A stretch of 64,000 nt of DNA from SAR324 cluster bacterium. GTDB taxonomy: Bacteria > SAR324 > NAC60-12. Positions 35,256 through 45,169 of this stretch are shown here, one piece after another (positions within the stretch are counted from its first letter, which is position 1; the number at the start of each line of letters is the position of its first letter). The notes beneath the pieces are model-generated. The model did no database searches. It saw only the letters and a list, made by a program, of their open reading frames with translations, and was not told where the DNA came from. The stretch is taken from positions 53,424 through 117,423 of the forward strand of contig JADGAV010000003.1 of assembly GCA_015231825.1 (NCBI GenBank), given 5' to 3'. The translations under genes and the position numbers were made by a program.

Positions 35256-36617
35256 ATGAATTTATTGAAACAGGCCTCGGTGTATGCTGAGAATTATCTG
35301 GAAGATTTGAAAGATCGAAGAGTCATGCCTGCGCCTGAAACCCTTGAACTTTTGAAAAAGCTGGATTTGCCACTCTCTGAGGATTCAAGCGATCCCGCAG
35401 AAGTGCTCAATTTATTGCACACGTTTGCTTCCCCGGCGACAGTGGGCAATGCCGGCGGGCGCTATTTTGGGCTGGTGACAGGAGGGGTCTATCCGGTTTC
35501 TCTGGCAGCCAACTGGTTGGCGGCAGCCTGGGATCAAAATGCATTCAGCAGGCTCAGTTCAACAGCGGCGGCAGTCATTGAAGAAATTGCCCTCAAGTAT
35601 CTCATCGATGTTTTAGCCCTGCCTCCCGAATGCTGCGGTGGTTTTGTGACGGGAGCGACCATGGCGAATTTCACTTGTCTGGCCGCTGCTCGTCAGAGCG
35701 TACTGAAAAAAGCGGGCTGGGATGTGAACGCACAAGGATTGTTCAATGCTCCGCTCATTTCCATTGTTGTCGGTGCAGAAGTTCACCCCACTTTGCTCAA
35801 AGCTCTCGGAATGCTGGGTTTGGGGAGGGAAAGGGTGATTATGATTCCTGTCGATGATCAGGGCCGCATGAGGGCAGACGCATTGTCAAAAGAGATGTCT
35901 TCTATCTCCGGACCGGTGATTGTCTGCCTGCAGGCAGGAAATGTCAACACGGGTGCGTTTGATCCAGCTGAAGAAATTTGCCGAATTGCCCGGGCAGGCG
36001 ATGCCTGGGTTCACGTTGATGGCGCTTTCGGACTTTGGGCCGCTGCAGCACCAAAGCGGGCATTTCTCGCAGAAGGATTGACCCATGCCGATTCCTGGGC
36101 AACGGATGCTCACAAATGGCTCAACGTTCCTTATGACAGCGGGCTGGCTTTCGTCCGCCACCCCGACGCACTGAGAGAAGCAATGACCTTGAGTGCTGCT
36201 TATCTGCCGCAAGGTGAGGAACGGGAACCATTTGAATTCACCCCGGAATCTTCAAGACGGGCCCGGGGTGTTGAAATTTGGGCGGTCCTGCGATTTCTTG
36301 GCCGTTCCGGACTTGCAGATATGATTGAACGCACCTGCTGCCATGCCTCCCGTTTTGCAGAAGGACTCAAAGAAGCAGGTCACCGAATTTTAAACGAAGT
36401 CGTGCTCAATCAGGTTATAGTTTCATTTGGTGATGAAGAAGCTAACTGTCGAGTGATTGCAGGAATCCAGCAGGAAGGAACCTGCTGGTGCGGTCCCACC
36501 GTATGGCAAAATCAGCCGGGAATGAGGATCAGCGTTTCTTCGTGGGCTACCACGGAAGAAGATGTGGAACGCAGTTTAGCGGCAATGATAAGGATCGCAT
36601 CAGAGCAGAAATTCTAA
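35256..36617 (+). CDS. PLP-dependent group II decarboxylase-like protein
   Basis: A 453-residue fold-type I PLP enzyme of the aromatic-amino-acid/glutamate decarboxylase family. HVDGAFGLWAA contains the PLP-binding Asp, and SWATDAHKWLNVPYDSGLAF the Schiff-base Lys (about residue 290); VTGATMANFTCLAAAR is the phosphate-binding segment. GRYFGLVTGG near residue 68 fits the Gly-rich substrate region. It may decarboxylate an amino acid or act as a cysteine- or aldehyde-synthase-type member; the specificity is not readable. It is cotranscribed with the upstream acyl-CoA dehydrogenase (4-bp spacing). Confidence 0.87.
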   Translation: MNLLKQASVYAENYLEDLKDRRVMPAPETLELLKKLDLPLSEDSSDPAEVLNLLHTFASPATVGNAGGRYFGLVTGGVYPVSLAANWLAAAWDQNAFSRLSSTAAAVIEEIALKYLIDVLALPPECCGGFVTGATMANFTCLAAARQSVLKKAGWDVNAQGLFNAPLISIVVGAEVHPTLLKALGMLGLGRERVIMIPVDDQGRMRADALSKEMSSISGPVIVCLQAGNVNTGAFDPAEEICRIARAGDAWVHVDGAFGLWAAAAPKRAFLAEGLTHADSWATDAHKWLNVPYDSGLAFVRHPDALREAMTLSAAYLPQGEEREPFEFTPESSRRARGVEIWAVLRFLGRSGLADMIERTCCHASRFAEGLKEAGHRILNEVVLNQVIVSFGDEEANCRVIAGIQQEGTCWCGPTVWQNQPGMRISVSSWATTEEDVERSLAAMIRIASEQKF

Positions 36618-36645
36618 TTCTTCTGCAAGCGGAGCGCCCGCTTTC

Positions 36646-37944
36646 TCATCCGCTCATTGCAACTTTGGAGCGTGCCTTATACAAATTGCGCTGGAGAAAA
36701 GCATGCTTGGGAGAAAGGGGAACTGCGAGATCAATGGCTTGATTTCCCAATTTTAAAATTTCATAGATTGCTTCCTGGTCGAGTTCCAGCAATCGTTGAT
36801 TTTTATCTGCAAATGCACTCATCGTTGCCAGTTCTACCAAAATCGGCACATCGCTATCGATGACTGTCCGTTTCGGGATCGTGCTCATTGCTTTTTGATA
36901 GGCAGCAAACCCTTTGTTGAACGTGGGAATAAACTCGCTTTGACATTGCCGGTCCCCGCTTTTGATTCTCAGCTGATAGGATTTAAGCGCCTCCATATAA
37001 ATCCGCCCTTCCATGGCATAAGAGATTCCTATATCCGGTGCTATTGCCTGCAGTTTTTCAGCGAGTTTCAAACCGACGGGATGAAACAGGGGAATCGTTT
37101 TTGTCAGATTGATCACATTCACGATTTTTCTCATGATTCCAGCCTTCATCATGGTGTAATAGGCGTAGGGATCATCCCCTTTGGCCAATGCGTCAAAACG
37201 GGACTGAGATTGATCAGTCGCCATAACATCAAAAGTAAACGTGCTCTTCTCAACGTGTTTGCTCTTTTTTAATTCCTGCTCAAATTTTGTGATTTCGTGG
37301 AGCGTTAACGGTTGACGAAGGATCGTCTTGGTCCGATCCTTAAATGGTTTTGAAATCTCCAGCAGCGTTTCGGCGATCTTGAGAACAACCGCGGTTGCAA
37401 TTTCCTGTTTTGATTGTGGATTGGGATTTTTCTCTGTCGAAATTTGACTTAGATCGTATTCATCCTGTTCAGGAAAACGGGTGGAATGCAATGCCTTTTT
37501 CTGAAATGCACAGAGTTTTTCCAGGTAGGTGCGGTATGATTCTCCTGCGATCCTCAGGGTGTAGACAGAATAGTCTCCCAGATAAAGGGGAATAAGGGCC
37601 TGCAGCAGGAGGTCCCGGTATGTATGGATTGAATATTCCTTTCTGGACTTTGAGATAGTCCGGATCAGGTTCAGGCGAGTGACAGAAGACCTCGGATTTT
37701 TTTCCAGCTTGTTCAATAAATCGATCACTTCATTGGTGGGATGAACCTTTCCGATGGTACTTCCATTCAAATGGCTGTGCGGATCTCCGGATTTCCACAT
37801 TTTTTTTTTCAGACGCCCGAAGACTTTTTGAGAATTTCCTTTCCCGATTTCTTCTATCAAGGGCTGCAGTTCCCGTTGCCAGGCACCTTCCGGAAAAGGA
37901 AGAAGCGCGTAGGAGAATTGTTGAGCGAGATTTCCGTCTTTCAT
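36646..37944 (-). CDS. hypothetical all-helical protein
   Basis: A 432-residue soluble protein with no family that I recognise. It is Leu/Lys/Gln-rich and predicted mostly helical, without signal peptide, membrane segment or Cys-rich motif. Short segments repeat a Leu-x-x-x-Leu pattern (YRDLLLQALIPLYLGDYSVYTLRIAGESY) broken by polar loops. The N-terminus (PFPEGAWQRELQPLIEEIG) and RMDAL-like SRFDALAKGDDPYAYYTMM are unremarkable. Its gene is convergent with the decarboxylase, stops 28 bp apart, and stands alone. Possibly a scaffold or response-regulator-linked helical protein; no evidence for a function. Confidence 0.7.
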   Translation of the reverse strand: MKDGNLAQQFSYALLPFPEGAWQRELQPLIEEIGKGNSQKVFGRLKKKMWKSGDPHSHLNGSTIGKVHPTNEVIDLLNKLEKNPRSSVTRLNLIRTISKSRKEYSIHTYRDLLLQALIPLYLGDYSVYTLRIAGESYRTYLEKLCAFQKKALHSTRFPEQDEYDLSQISTEKNPNPQSKQEIATAVVLKIAETLLEISKPFKDRTKTILRQPLTLHEITKFEQELKKSKHVEKSTFTFDVMATDQSQSRFDALAKGDDPYAYYTMMKAGIMRKIVNVINLTKTIPLFHPVGLKLAEKLQAIAPDIGISYAMEGRIYMEALKSYQLRIKSGDRQCQSEFIPTFNKGFAAYQKAMSTIPKRTVIDSDVPILVELATMSAFADKNQRLLELDQEAIYEILKLGNQAIDLAVPLSPKHAFLQRNLYKARSKVAMSG

Positions 37945-38082
37945 TTTTGGGGATATTCACAAAGCAAGCAAAACAATAAATTCAGAATATTCACCCGATT
38001 TTTGCACAGGATCAGTCAACTCTCAAGAGAGAAGCAGGTGTATTCTGACGTTCATTACGAAAGCTGGTTTTGTGACCTCTTT

Positions 38083-38475
38083 TTAAGAACGGGTCTCGGA
38101 CTTTTGATAAAAATCAAGGATTGTGATCAAAGCCATCCAACAAGCGACAATCATCAATCCCCCCAATTCTCGTGACAGTTCCACGCCAACAGTTTTCATT
38201 TCAACAGTTCCAAAAATGGCTCCCACCGAAATCTCGTCGGTGGAATCAGAAATCTGAGGAACAAGAAAGCCCGCCCACGTCAGGGCAATTGTTCCGATTC
38301 CACTGGAAACCCACCATTGGAGCCGATTGATGGAGTACAAAAGACAGGCCAGTGCCGACAGTCCGTAAACCGCCATCCACTGAAGAGGGTCAGGATCATT
38401 GTATTGCACAAAAACACTGAGTAAAAACAGCACCAGCATGACGATGTTCAGATATTTCCACAAGCTCGAATGCAT
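38083..38475 (-). CDS. TMEM220-like small membrane protein
   Basis: A 130-residue protein with four hydrophobic segments (MLVLFLLSVFVQ, YGLSALACLLYSI, GIGTIALTWAGFLVP, LGGLMIVACWMALITI) and the family signature F-V-Q-Y-N-D-P-D-P-L-Q-W in the first loop, as in the eukaryotic and bacterial TMEM220 family. Function of the family is not established. It lies 52 bp upstream (on the minus strand, 3-prime side) of the quinone reductase stop and is probably in that transcription unit. Confidence 0.85.
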   Translation of the reverse strand: MHSSLWKYLNIVMLVLFLLSVFVQYNDPDPLQWMAVYGLSALACLLYSINRLQWWVSSGIGTIALTWAGFLVPQISDSTDEISVGAIFGTVEMKTVGVELSRELGGLMIVACWMALITILDFYQKSETRS

Positions 38476-38526
38476 AGGCTTTCTCCCTCTTTTAAAATTT
38501 ACAGATTCACTGACCTGTCCGGAACA

Positions 38527-39495
38527 CTAAGGAATCAGCAGAACCTTTCCTGTAGTTTTCCTCCCTTCCAGACTTTGATGAGCTTCCTGAGCTTCCGAAA
38601 GCGGGAAATTGTGTTCCAGCCGAAGATGAAGCTTTTTTTCCTTGATCCATTGAAAAACATCTTTGGATCGCTGTTCCAGACTTTCACGGTCTCCGATATG
38701 GCTGAACAATGTAGGCCGGGTGAGAAACAAAGACCCTTTCTGCATCAATGTCATGGGATTGAATTCAGTCACCGGGCCGCTGGCATTTCCATAAAGGACC
38801 ATATAACCCCGCGCTTGAAGACAGTTGATACTTTTATCAAATGTTGCTTTTCCTACAGAATCATAAGCGACATTGACCCCCTTGCCATCCGTCAGTTTGG
38901 AGACTTCCTCCTCAAAATCAGATTGGGTATAAAGGATGATATCATCAGCACCCGCGGCTTTTGCCAGGGCGGCTTTTTCATCGGTAGAAACCGTCCCGAT
39001 TACGTGAGCGCCCGCCATTTTTGCCATTTGAACCATCAGCAACCCCACACCGCCGGCCGCAGCATGAATCAGGCAGGTATCCCCTTTTTTGAGCGGGTAG
39101 GTGCTTCTTGTCAGAAAATGTGCCGTCATCCCCTGCAGCATGGCAGCGGCTCCTTCATTGATAGAAACTCCATCAGGAATGTGGACCAAACGATCTGCGG
39201 GGGCACTAATATATTCTGCATACGCGCCTGGTATGCCGGTAAAAGCAACCCGATCTCCCTGAGAAAAGTTTTTCACATCGCTTCCGGTTTTCTCCACAAC
39301 ACCGGCACCCTCCATACCGAGGGTCAGGGGCAATTGGACAGGATAAAGGCCTGAGCGCTGATACGTATCAATAAAATTGACACCTGAAGCCCCCATTTTC
39401 ACAAGGACTTTTGAAGAATCTATTGTTGGAATTTCTACTTCCTCGAGCATCATTTTTTCTGGCCCCCCGTGCTCTTTTACTTGAATTGCTTTCAT
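38527..39495 (-). CDS. NADPH:quinone oxidoreductase family zinc-independent MDR
   Basis: A 322-residue medium-chain dehydrogenase/reductase of the quinone oxidoreductase (QOR) subgroup. It has the N-terminal GroES-like fold (VNFIDTYQRSGLYPVQLPLTLGMEGAGVVE), AYAEYISAPA, MLQGMTAHFL, the nucleotide-binding HAAAGGVGLLMVQMAK and VAYDSVGKATFDKS. Structural and catalytic zinc cysteines are absent as expected for this subgroup. It reduces quinones or enones with NADPH. Its strand partner downstream is the TMEM220-like gene. Confidence 0.9.
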   Translation of the reverse strand: MKAIQVKEHGGPEKMMLEEVEIPTIDSSKVLVKMGASGVNFIDTYQRSGLYPVQLPLTLGMEGAGVVEKTGSDVKNFSQGDRVAFTGIPGAYAEYISAPADRLVHIPDGVSINEGAAAMLQGMTAHFLTRSTYPLKKGDTCLIHAAAGGVGLLMVQMAKMAGAHVIGTVSTDEKAALAKAAGADDIILYTQSDFEEEVSKLTDGKGVNVAYDSVGKATFDKSINCLQARGYMVLYGNASGPVTEFNPMTLMQKGSLFLTRPTLFSHIGDRESLEQRSKDVFQWIKEKKLHLRLEHNFPLSEAQEAHQSLEGRKTTGKVLLIP

Positions 39496-39656
39496 AGTTT
39501 TTCTCGTTTTGATGTTTTTGAATTGTTCGCCTTTCAGGACATGAAATATTCTTTAAAAAGAATCCTATCACTCCCCTTTTGAATGTCAAGAATCTTGCGC
39601 TTTAAATCGATTTCCTAAAAAACGAATCGGCAGCATATCAATCTGGAGTGAACAAA

Positions 39657-40988
39657 TCATCTTTCTTCCACAGGGTTTTCCAACTCCCTGGACAAATCCT
39701 CAAAGCTTGTTTGAATGGAAGCGGAATCCATGGATGCAGCGGCTTCAATCACTTCCAGTTCCACATTATGGCTGAGGGACACACTGAGGGGAGTGGGAGC
39801 CATCACCACAAAGTCTCCGCGATCTTCTGCAGAAATGTCCGCACGCTGAGTCATGCGCCACAAAGAAAAAAGTGCAACCAGGCTCATGATCACTCCGATG
39901 CTTCCAAAAAATGCATCCGGTCCAAACATTTCCATGGCAGCAGCAGTAATAGGAGCTCCAAGTGCGGCCCCGCTCGCGTTCAGCAGCACCAGCGTTCCGC
40001 TGGCCGGGACCATCTGCTCAGGAGTCAAGTAGTCGTTGGTCTGCACGCTGCATAGTGAATATAACGGCATGGTCATGCCTCCAATCACCGCAGTGATCGC
40101 AAAAAAGAGCATTCCCTGTTCTGTTTGGGTTGTGGCAAAAAAAGAGATCGCAGCGCCTCCCAGGCATGACCCGATTATCACGGAGCGCCGCCCGATACGA
40201 TCTGACATCCATCCCAGGGGATACTGGAATATGAACCCTCCAATGATCATCGTCCCCATGAAGAAGGAAACATCTTTCACCGACATCCCGATACTCGTCG
40301 TAAAGACCGCCCCCATCCCAAAAATTGTTCCCATCGCCATGCCTGTTAAAAACATTCCGAAAATTCCAATCGGCGCCACCCGATAAAGCTGAACAACACC
40401 AACCTTTTCCAGCACCTCATAGGAGGGAGCCTGGGAAACCGTGACCAGAATGGGAATGGTCGCAAGGCTGACCAGAAGCGAAACCAGCACAAACAAATCA
40501 TAACCGGAAGGATTGGCCAAATTGAGCAGCAGCTGGCCTCCTGCCATTCCTCCCAGGGAAATCAGCATGTAAATGCTGAGAAGCTGACCCCGTGTTCTGT
40601 TCTCCGACGCTTCGTTGAGCCAGCTTTCTGCAACAATATAAATCCCTGCATAGGAAAACCCTGTCACCAGTCGCATCGCCCACCACAACCAGGGGGTAAT
40701 AAATACCGCCTGCACGAGAATCGCTGTTGAAGCAAGTGAGGCCAGGGCACCAAAAATTCGAATGTGTCCCACTTTCGCTACCATCCTGGGAACAATCTGG
40801 CATCCAATCACAATACCAATGAAATATCCGGACATGATCAATCCCGTGACTGACGTTTCGAAACCTTCAATCGAAGCACGAACTCCTAAAAGGGAACCCT
40901 GAAGGCCATTCCCCAACATGATCAGTCCCATTCCCAGGAGCAATGCCCAGCTGTTTGAGAGAACTTGAAACATAGATGCCTTTTTCAT
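39657..40988 (-). CDS. MFS transporter (YcaD-like)
   Basis: A 443-residue major-facilitator protein with about twelve hydrophobic helices. YcaD-type features are the N-terminal SWALLLGMGLIMLGNGLQGSLLG split and the GYFIGIVIGCQIVPRMV segment, YIVAESWLNEASENRTRGQLLS in loop 4-5 and LGWMSDRIGRRSVI in the middle. A polar C-terminal tail of about 50 residues (SDISAEDRGDFVVMAPTP) is more acidic than usual. The start at 40988 is preferred to the frame's 41021 because caaggt lies upstream. Substrate unknown; members are often annotated as efflux. Confidence 0.85.
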   Translation of the reverse strand: MKKASMFQVLSNSWALLLGMGLIMLGNGLQGSLLGVRASIEGFETSVTGLIMSGYFIGIVIGCQIVPRMVAKVGHIRIFGALASLASTAILVQAVFITPWLWWAMRLVTGFSYAGIYIVAESWLNEASENRTRGQLLSIYMLISLGGMAGGQLLLNLANPSGYDLFVLVSLLVSLATIPILVTVSQAPSYEVLEKVGVVQLYRVAPIGIFGMFLTGMAMGTIFGMGAVFTTSIGMSVKDVSFFMGTMIIGGFIFQYPLGWMSDRIGRRSVIIGSCLGGAAISFFATTQTEQGMLFFAITAVIGGMTMPLYSLCSVQTNDYLTPEQMVPASGTLVLLNASGAALGAPITAAAMEMFGPDAFFGSIGVIMSLVALFSLWRMTQRADISAEDRGDFVVMAPTPLSVSLSHNVELEVIEAAASMDSASIQTSFEDLSRELENPVEER

Positions 40989-41154
40989 TGTGCATTGACC
41001 TTGGAAGCATTGAGCAAACATGCCCTCACTCTGATCCGTAAGGACACTTAAAATCTGCCGGGAGTCAAATCCGGGACAAGGGAATTTTTCAGCAGCGTTG
41101 AATTGAAGATTGAAACCAGACGAGAACCTTTATCTATTGGAGAGGGAGGTCAAA

Positions 41155-42150
41155 TCAGAAAGAAAAATTATCAGGGGCAAACGCTTCCTGAGTCTGCTCA
41201 GTCTCACCCGGAGAAATACAGGAGATTATGTGGGTATGAATCCCTTCTTCAGCGTATGCCCTGATCCTTTCCTGACACTCTTCTTTAGAACCGATGATGG
41301 CAATTTGGTCGATCAATTCATCGCTGAGTGCCGATCCGGTTTTAGCCCGATCTCTTTGTTTCCAGCCTTCGGCAATGCTGTCCGCGGCATGCTGATAACC
41401 GGCCCATGCTAAAAATTTATTGTAAACCGGAGTGGCATAATAGGGTGCAAATCCTTTTCGAAAAAGGTCTCGGGCGGAATCTTTGTCTTCTGTCACAATC
41501 ACCTGGTGACGACACACAATTTCGCGTTCAGCATTCGTTTTTCCTGCTCGCTCTGCTCCGATGGCAATATGCGCCATCATCTTCGGCAAAGCATCCTTCG
41601 GAAACAGGTTTAATATGACCCCATCGCCGAATTCAGCCGCCATTTCGAGCATCCTGGGCCGGAGTCCTGCCAGGAAGATCGGTTGAGAACCAGGTTCTAC
41701 GGGATCTTGCCGATATCCTCTACTGCTGATGCTCAAGCCATTGAAATCGGACTTCTCTCCATTCAGCATGCTCCTCACCAAAGTTGCGGTTTCCTTGACA
41801 CGAGTGAGAGGTTTTTCATAAGCCAACCCGTGCCAGTTTTCCATCATGGTGTGGCTGGAAGAGCCCAAGCCAAGGACAAAGCGGCCTTGAGAAATTTTAT
41901 TGAGCACATAGGTAGTCGCCGCAAAAACGCCGGGTGTTCTCGTAAAAACCGGGATGATCGCCGTTCCGATCCGCACCCTTTCTGTCCGTTCCGCCACTAC
42001 GGCTGCTGTTGTCAAGGCATCTGCGCCAGACACGTCTGCAAACCAGACATCGTCAAAACCACGTTCTTCTGCCCATACGGCTCGGGATAAGGTCCCCGCC
42101 AAACCTTCAGGATGGGGGAGAGTCAAGGCGATCTTTTGTGGAATACTCAT
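41155..42150 (-). CDS. LLM-class flavin-dependent oxidoreductase (F420- or FMN-dependent)
   Basis: A 331-residue luciferase-like barrel: WAEERGFDDVWFADVSG, TERVRIGTAIIPVFTRTPGVFAATTYVLNKIS split, GRFVLGLGSSSHTMMENWHG, PIFLAGLRPRMLEMAAEFGDGVILN and AIIGSKEECQERIRAYAEEGI. This resembles the TIGR03617/F420-linked methylene-reductase-like branch rather than the MsnO8 branch at 29438, so the two LLM genes of this window are not recent duplicates. Start ATG 42150 follows aaaggcag. Substrate unknown. Confidence 0.86.
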   Translation of the reverse strand: MSIPQKIALTLPHPEGLAGTLSRAVWAEERGFDDVWFADVSGADALTTAAVVAERTERVRIGTAIIPVFTRTPGVFAATTYVLNKISQGRFVLGLGSSSHTMMENWHGLAYEKPLTRVKETATLVRSMLNGEKSDFNGLSISSRGYRQDPVEPGSQPIFLAGLRPRMLEMAAEFGDGVILNLFPKDALPKMMAHIAIGAERAGKTNAEREIVCRHQVIVTEDKDSARDLFRKGFAPYYATPVYNKFLAWAGYQHAADSIAEGWKQRDRAKTGSALSDELIDQIAIIGSKEECQERIRAYAEEGIHTHIISCISPGETEQTQEAFAPDNFSF

Positions 42151-42465
42151 GATTGCTGCCTTTTTGAAATCATTTTGATACAAAAGCATTTCTTCTGAAA
42201 CAGTGCACGGAAATTTTAATTTGCGAAGTAAATATCAAGAAACCTGAAGAGCTGTCAATATCTATCCGGAGGGGATGCTGCAGATCAGCGCTCCCTGAGC
42301 TCGACAATGGCCTGCAGTGAAAAGAAAGGGAAGCTGCGAGCAAAACCGCACAATGTTACAAAATTAGACACAATACTTAAAAAATCTCTTGCAACTGTTT
42401 ATCAAAATCAGTCTATAAAGTCAGTTGATCGAAAATATCCAAATCCATCCTTCAAAAGGGATTCA

Positions 42466-42990
42466 ATGAGACGGTGCATCGCAGTAATTTTTTGTTTGAT
42501 ACTGTTTTTGAGTCTGCAGGCAAGAGCGGATGACATGGACAAATTTTTCGACTATTTTGTCCAATGCAGCACTGAATTCAGCGATCTTCCTCAAACCCTC
42601 CTTAACCCTGAATCCTATTCTACCACCTCGATCTCGGATTTACTGACCTATTTTTTAAATATCATCGACGCCTATCATGCCTCTTTGATGACCGCCCAAT
42701 GCCGGGAGTGGAGTTTTCACACAAACAAATTGGCAGATATGAGAAGGATGGACGATTGGATTACCAACGGTATCAATAAAAAATTAGGGGCACAGCTGAT
42801 TGTGAACAGCATTGACCTATTTATTCCGAAGTTAAAAGGAAACATTCAATCAGTTGAAAAGCTGATCAATACCTCCAGCAACGAAAAACTGATTCGTTTT
42901 GGTAAAGAATTCATCAAGAAGCTGAAGGAACTTGCTCCAGTTTTGGAAGCCATGCAAAAGGAATATACCATACTGGCAAGTTCTCAATAG
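42466..42990 (+). CDS. small secreted protein of unknown function
   Basis: A 174-residue protein whose ATG at 42466 follows aaaaggg and directly begins a signal peptide (about 1-20, ending ARADD). The mature part is helical with two Cys (VQCSTEF and TAQCREW, about 36 residues apart) that could form one disulfide in the periplasm. The longer frame from 42307 adds 53 residues of unlikely leader. No family recognised. It is followed by a 289-bp gap before the ebo cluster and is not clearly part of it. Confidence 0.6.
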   Translation: MRRCIAVIFCLILFLSLQARADDMDKFFDYFVQCSTEFSDLPQTLLNPESYSTTSISDLLTYFLNIIDAYHASLMTAQCREWSFHTNKLADMRRMDDWITNGINKKLGAQLIVNSIDLFIPKLKGNIQSVEKLINTSSNEKLIRFGKEFIKKLKELAPVLEAMQKEYTILASSQ

Positions 42991-43279
42991 TGCCCCTTGT
43001 CCAACTTTATAAAGAATGTAGCGGACTGTTCAAAAACAAAGATTCCTGCCAATCATTTTCCAACCTCCATGATCCAATATTAATCACCGATATTTGTGCT
43101 TCTCAGGGCATCATACCAGCAATTCTCAATCACTGGGAATTTCCTGTTTTCATCAACGTGAAAACTTGATCATTTCGATTAATTCCGACACAATTATTGC
43201 TCCACTGATCCACTTCAGCATTGATAAACATTAGGTTCCGTCAGAGTTCGGAATCTTGGTTTCCACAAAGAGATTTTCT

Positions 43280-44191
43280 ATGTTATCCGAAGCCTACCCA
43301 ATTGATCCTGAGGCCGTGAAGTCCTTTCTCTATTCAGTTCTATCCTGCAGGATAGAATCCAAAGCTATTGATTGGCTGGATACAAAACGAATTCAAATTG
43401 CCGATGGGAATAAAGCCTCCACTTTTTTCATGGCATTCAGTGCACTTCCTCGATTTGTAGGAAAAGCGGATTTGCCGTGGACACAGGAAGAACTCAGGAC
43501 TGCAGAAAATTTAAAAACCGGCTGGTTTCCTCAGGATTGGAGCAGCGATCAGGCAGCCCGAGCCCTGTTGATTTTATCACTTCCTTTCGAAGACAGGGAG
43601 TATTATTTAAAAACCCTCCAGCAGCTTTTTGAAGCCGCTGATGTGGCAGAACTGGTTGCCCTCTATCAGTGCCTGCCGCTGCTGGCCTACCCCAAAGATC
43701 ATATTCTCCGCGCTGCAGAAGGAATTCGCAGCAATATGAGCAGCGTTTTTGATGCGGTTGCATTGCGCAATCCTTATCCTTCAGAATACCTTGAAGAAGA
43801 GGCCTGGAACCAAATCATTCTTAAAGCAGTGTTCATCGGCAGGCCGCTTAACCCGATCATCGGCCTGGAGGAACGTGCCAATCCGGAACTCGCTCGAATT
43901 TTAACAGATTATGTACATGAGCGATGGTCAGCTGGACGAACCGTGAGTCCTGAAATCTGGCGGCTAATCGGTCCTTTTGCCGGTCTTGCAAATCTGGAGG
44001 ATCTGTCCACCGTCTTTTCCGCAAAGCAAGCATTGATGCAGCAGGCTGCTGCTCTGGCACTTTTTCATTGCCCACTGCCGCAAGCCCGTAAACTGCTGGA
44101 GTCCCAACCTGGACTGCTCACTGCCATCGAAAAGGGTTCAATCAGCTGGGATTTCATCACCGAGCAATGGCAGATGAATCAGGAATCTTAA
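43280..44191 (+). CDS. eboA: EboA domain protein, first gene of the ebo cluster
   Basis: A 303-residue protein recognised as EboA by W-x-x-D-Q-A-A-R-A-L-L-I-L-S-L-P, then LRNPYPSEYLEEEAWNQIILKAVFIGRPL split, and GLEERANPELARILTDYVHERWSAGR split. It is all-helical, cytosolic, function unknown. The ebo genes occur as a conserved set in cyanobacteria, proteobacteria and, by transfer, eustigmatophyte plastids; in Nostoc they are needed for export of the scytonemin monomer to the periplasm. Start ATG 43280 follows aaagaga. It is 39 bp upstream of eboB. Confidence 0.85.
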   Translation: MLSEAYPIDPEAVKSFLYSVLSCRIESKAIDWLDTKRIQIADGNKASTFFMAFSALPRFVGKADLPWTQEELRTAENLKTGWFPQDWSSDQAARALLILSLPFEDREYYLKTLQQLFEAADVAELVALYQCLPLLAYPKDHILRAAEGIRSNMSSVFDAVALRNPYPSEYLEEEAWNQIILKAVFIGRPLNPIIGLEERANPELARILTDYVHERWSAGRTVSPEIWRLIGPFAGLANLEDLSTVFSAKQALMQQAAALALFHCPLPQARKLLESQPGLLTAIEKGSISWDFITEQWQMNQES

Positions 44192-44230
44192 TTTGTCCGA
44201 ACATTTCTATTTGAATCACAAGGAGCCCAC

Positions 44231-45169
44231 ATGTCAGAATCAAACCAAAACTCTCAGAAGATGATGTTCATTGACCCTCATATTCACATGGCATCCCGAA
44301 CCACCGATGACTACCAGACGATGAGAGCCTCGGGTATAGTTGCAGTGATTGAACCGGCATTTTGGATGGGACAGCCACGAACTGCAGTTGGATCGTTCAA
44401 AGACTATTTCAGCAGTCTGGTGGGCTGGGAACGATTCCGGGCGGCCCAGTTCGGGATCCGCCACTACTGTTGTATCGGGCTAAACGCCAAAGAAGCCAAC
44501 AACGAAGCGCTCTCTGAAGAAGTAATGGAAATTCTGCCTTTGTACGCCTGCAAAGAAGGAGTGGTGGCTATTGGAGAAATCGGTTTTGATGATATCACTC
44601 CGGCTGAAGAAAAGTTTTTCCGCCTTCAATTGGAACTGGCACTGGAACAGGACATGCTGGTCATGGTCCATACACCGCATCGCAATAAAAAAACCGGAAC
44701 CAGCCGCAGTATGGACTTGATTGAAGATATTGGGCTTTCTCCAAATCGCGTCGTCATTGACCACAACAATGAAGAAACCATGCAGGAAGTTCTTGATCGT
44801 GGTTACTGGACCGGATTCACGATTTATCCCCATACAAAAATGGGCAATGAACGTATGGCTGAAGTCGTGCGCCGCTATGGCTGCGAACGTATCATTGTTG
44901 ACAGCAGCGCGGACTGGGGAGAAAGTGATCCATTGGCCGTTCCCAAAACTGCACGATTGATGCTGGACCGGGGTATACCGGCAAATCATGTGCGTGCCGT
45001 CTGTTATGAGAACGCAATTGCAGCTTATGGGCAAACGGGTCAGATGCAGGCAGACGACTGGCTCAATCCAATGCCCATCGACCAGCGTCAGTTGTTTAGC
45101 GGAAACTCAGTGCTCCGTGGCCAAGAACCGATTGTAAACGGAATCCCGGAGAAAAACCTTGTTCAATAA
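44231..45169 (+). CDS. eboB: TatD family hydrolase EboB
   Basis: A 312-residue metal-dependent TIM-barrel hydrolase of the TatD family. Metal-site motifs are FIDPHIHMASR (His-x-His), AIGEIGFDD (Glu), MVHTPH (His), VVIDHNNEE (His) and VDSSADWGESDP (Asp). The ATG is preceded by aaggag. In ebo clusters this gene always follows eboA; substrate unknown but probably the cluster's metabolite precursor. It overlaps eboC by 11 bp, showing tight coupling. Confidence 0.88.
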   Translation: MSESNQNSQKMMFIDPHIHMASRTTDDYQTMRASGIVAVIEPAFWMGQPRTAVGSFKDYFSSLVGWERFRAAQFGIRHYCCIGLNAKEANNEALSEEVMEILPLYACKEGVVAIGEIGFDDITPAEEKFFRLQLELALEQDMLVMVHTPHRNKKTGTSRSMDLIEDIGLSPNRVVIDHNNEETMQEVLDRGYWTGFTIYPHTKMGNERMAEVVRRYGCERIIVDSSADWGESDPLAVPKTARLMLDRGIPANHVRAVCYENAIAAYGQTGQMQADDWLNPMPIDQRQLFSGNSVLRGQEPIVNGIPEKNLVQ

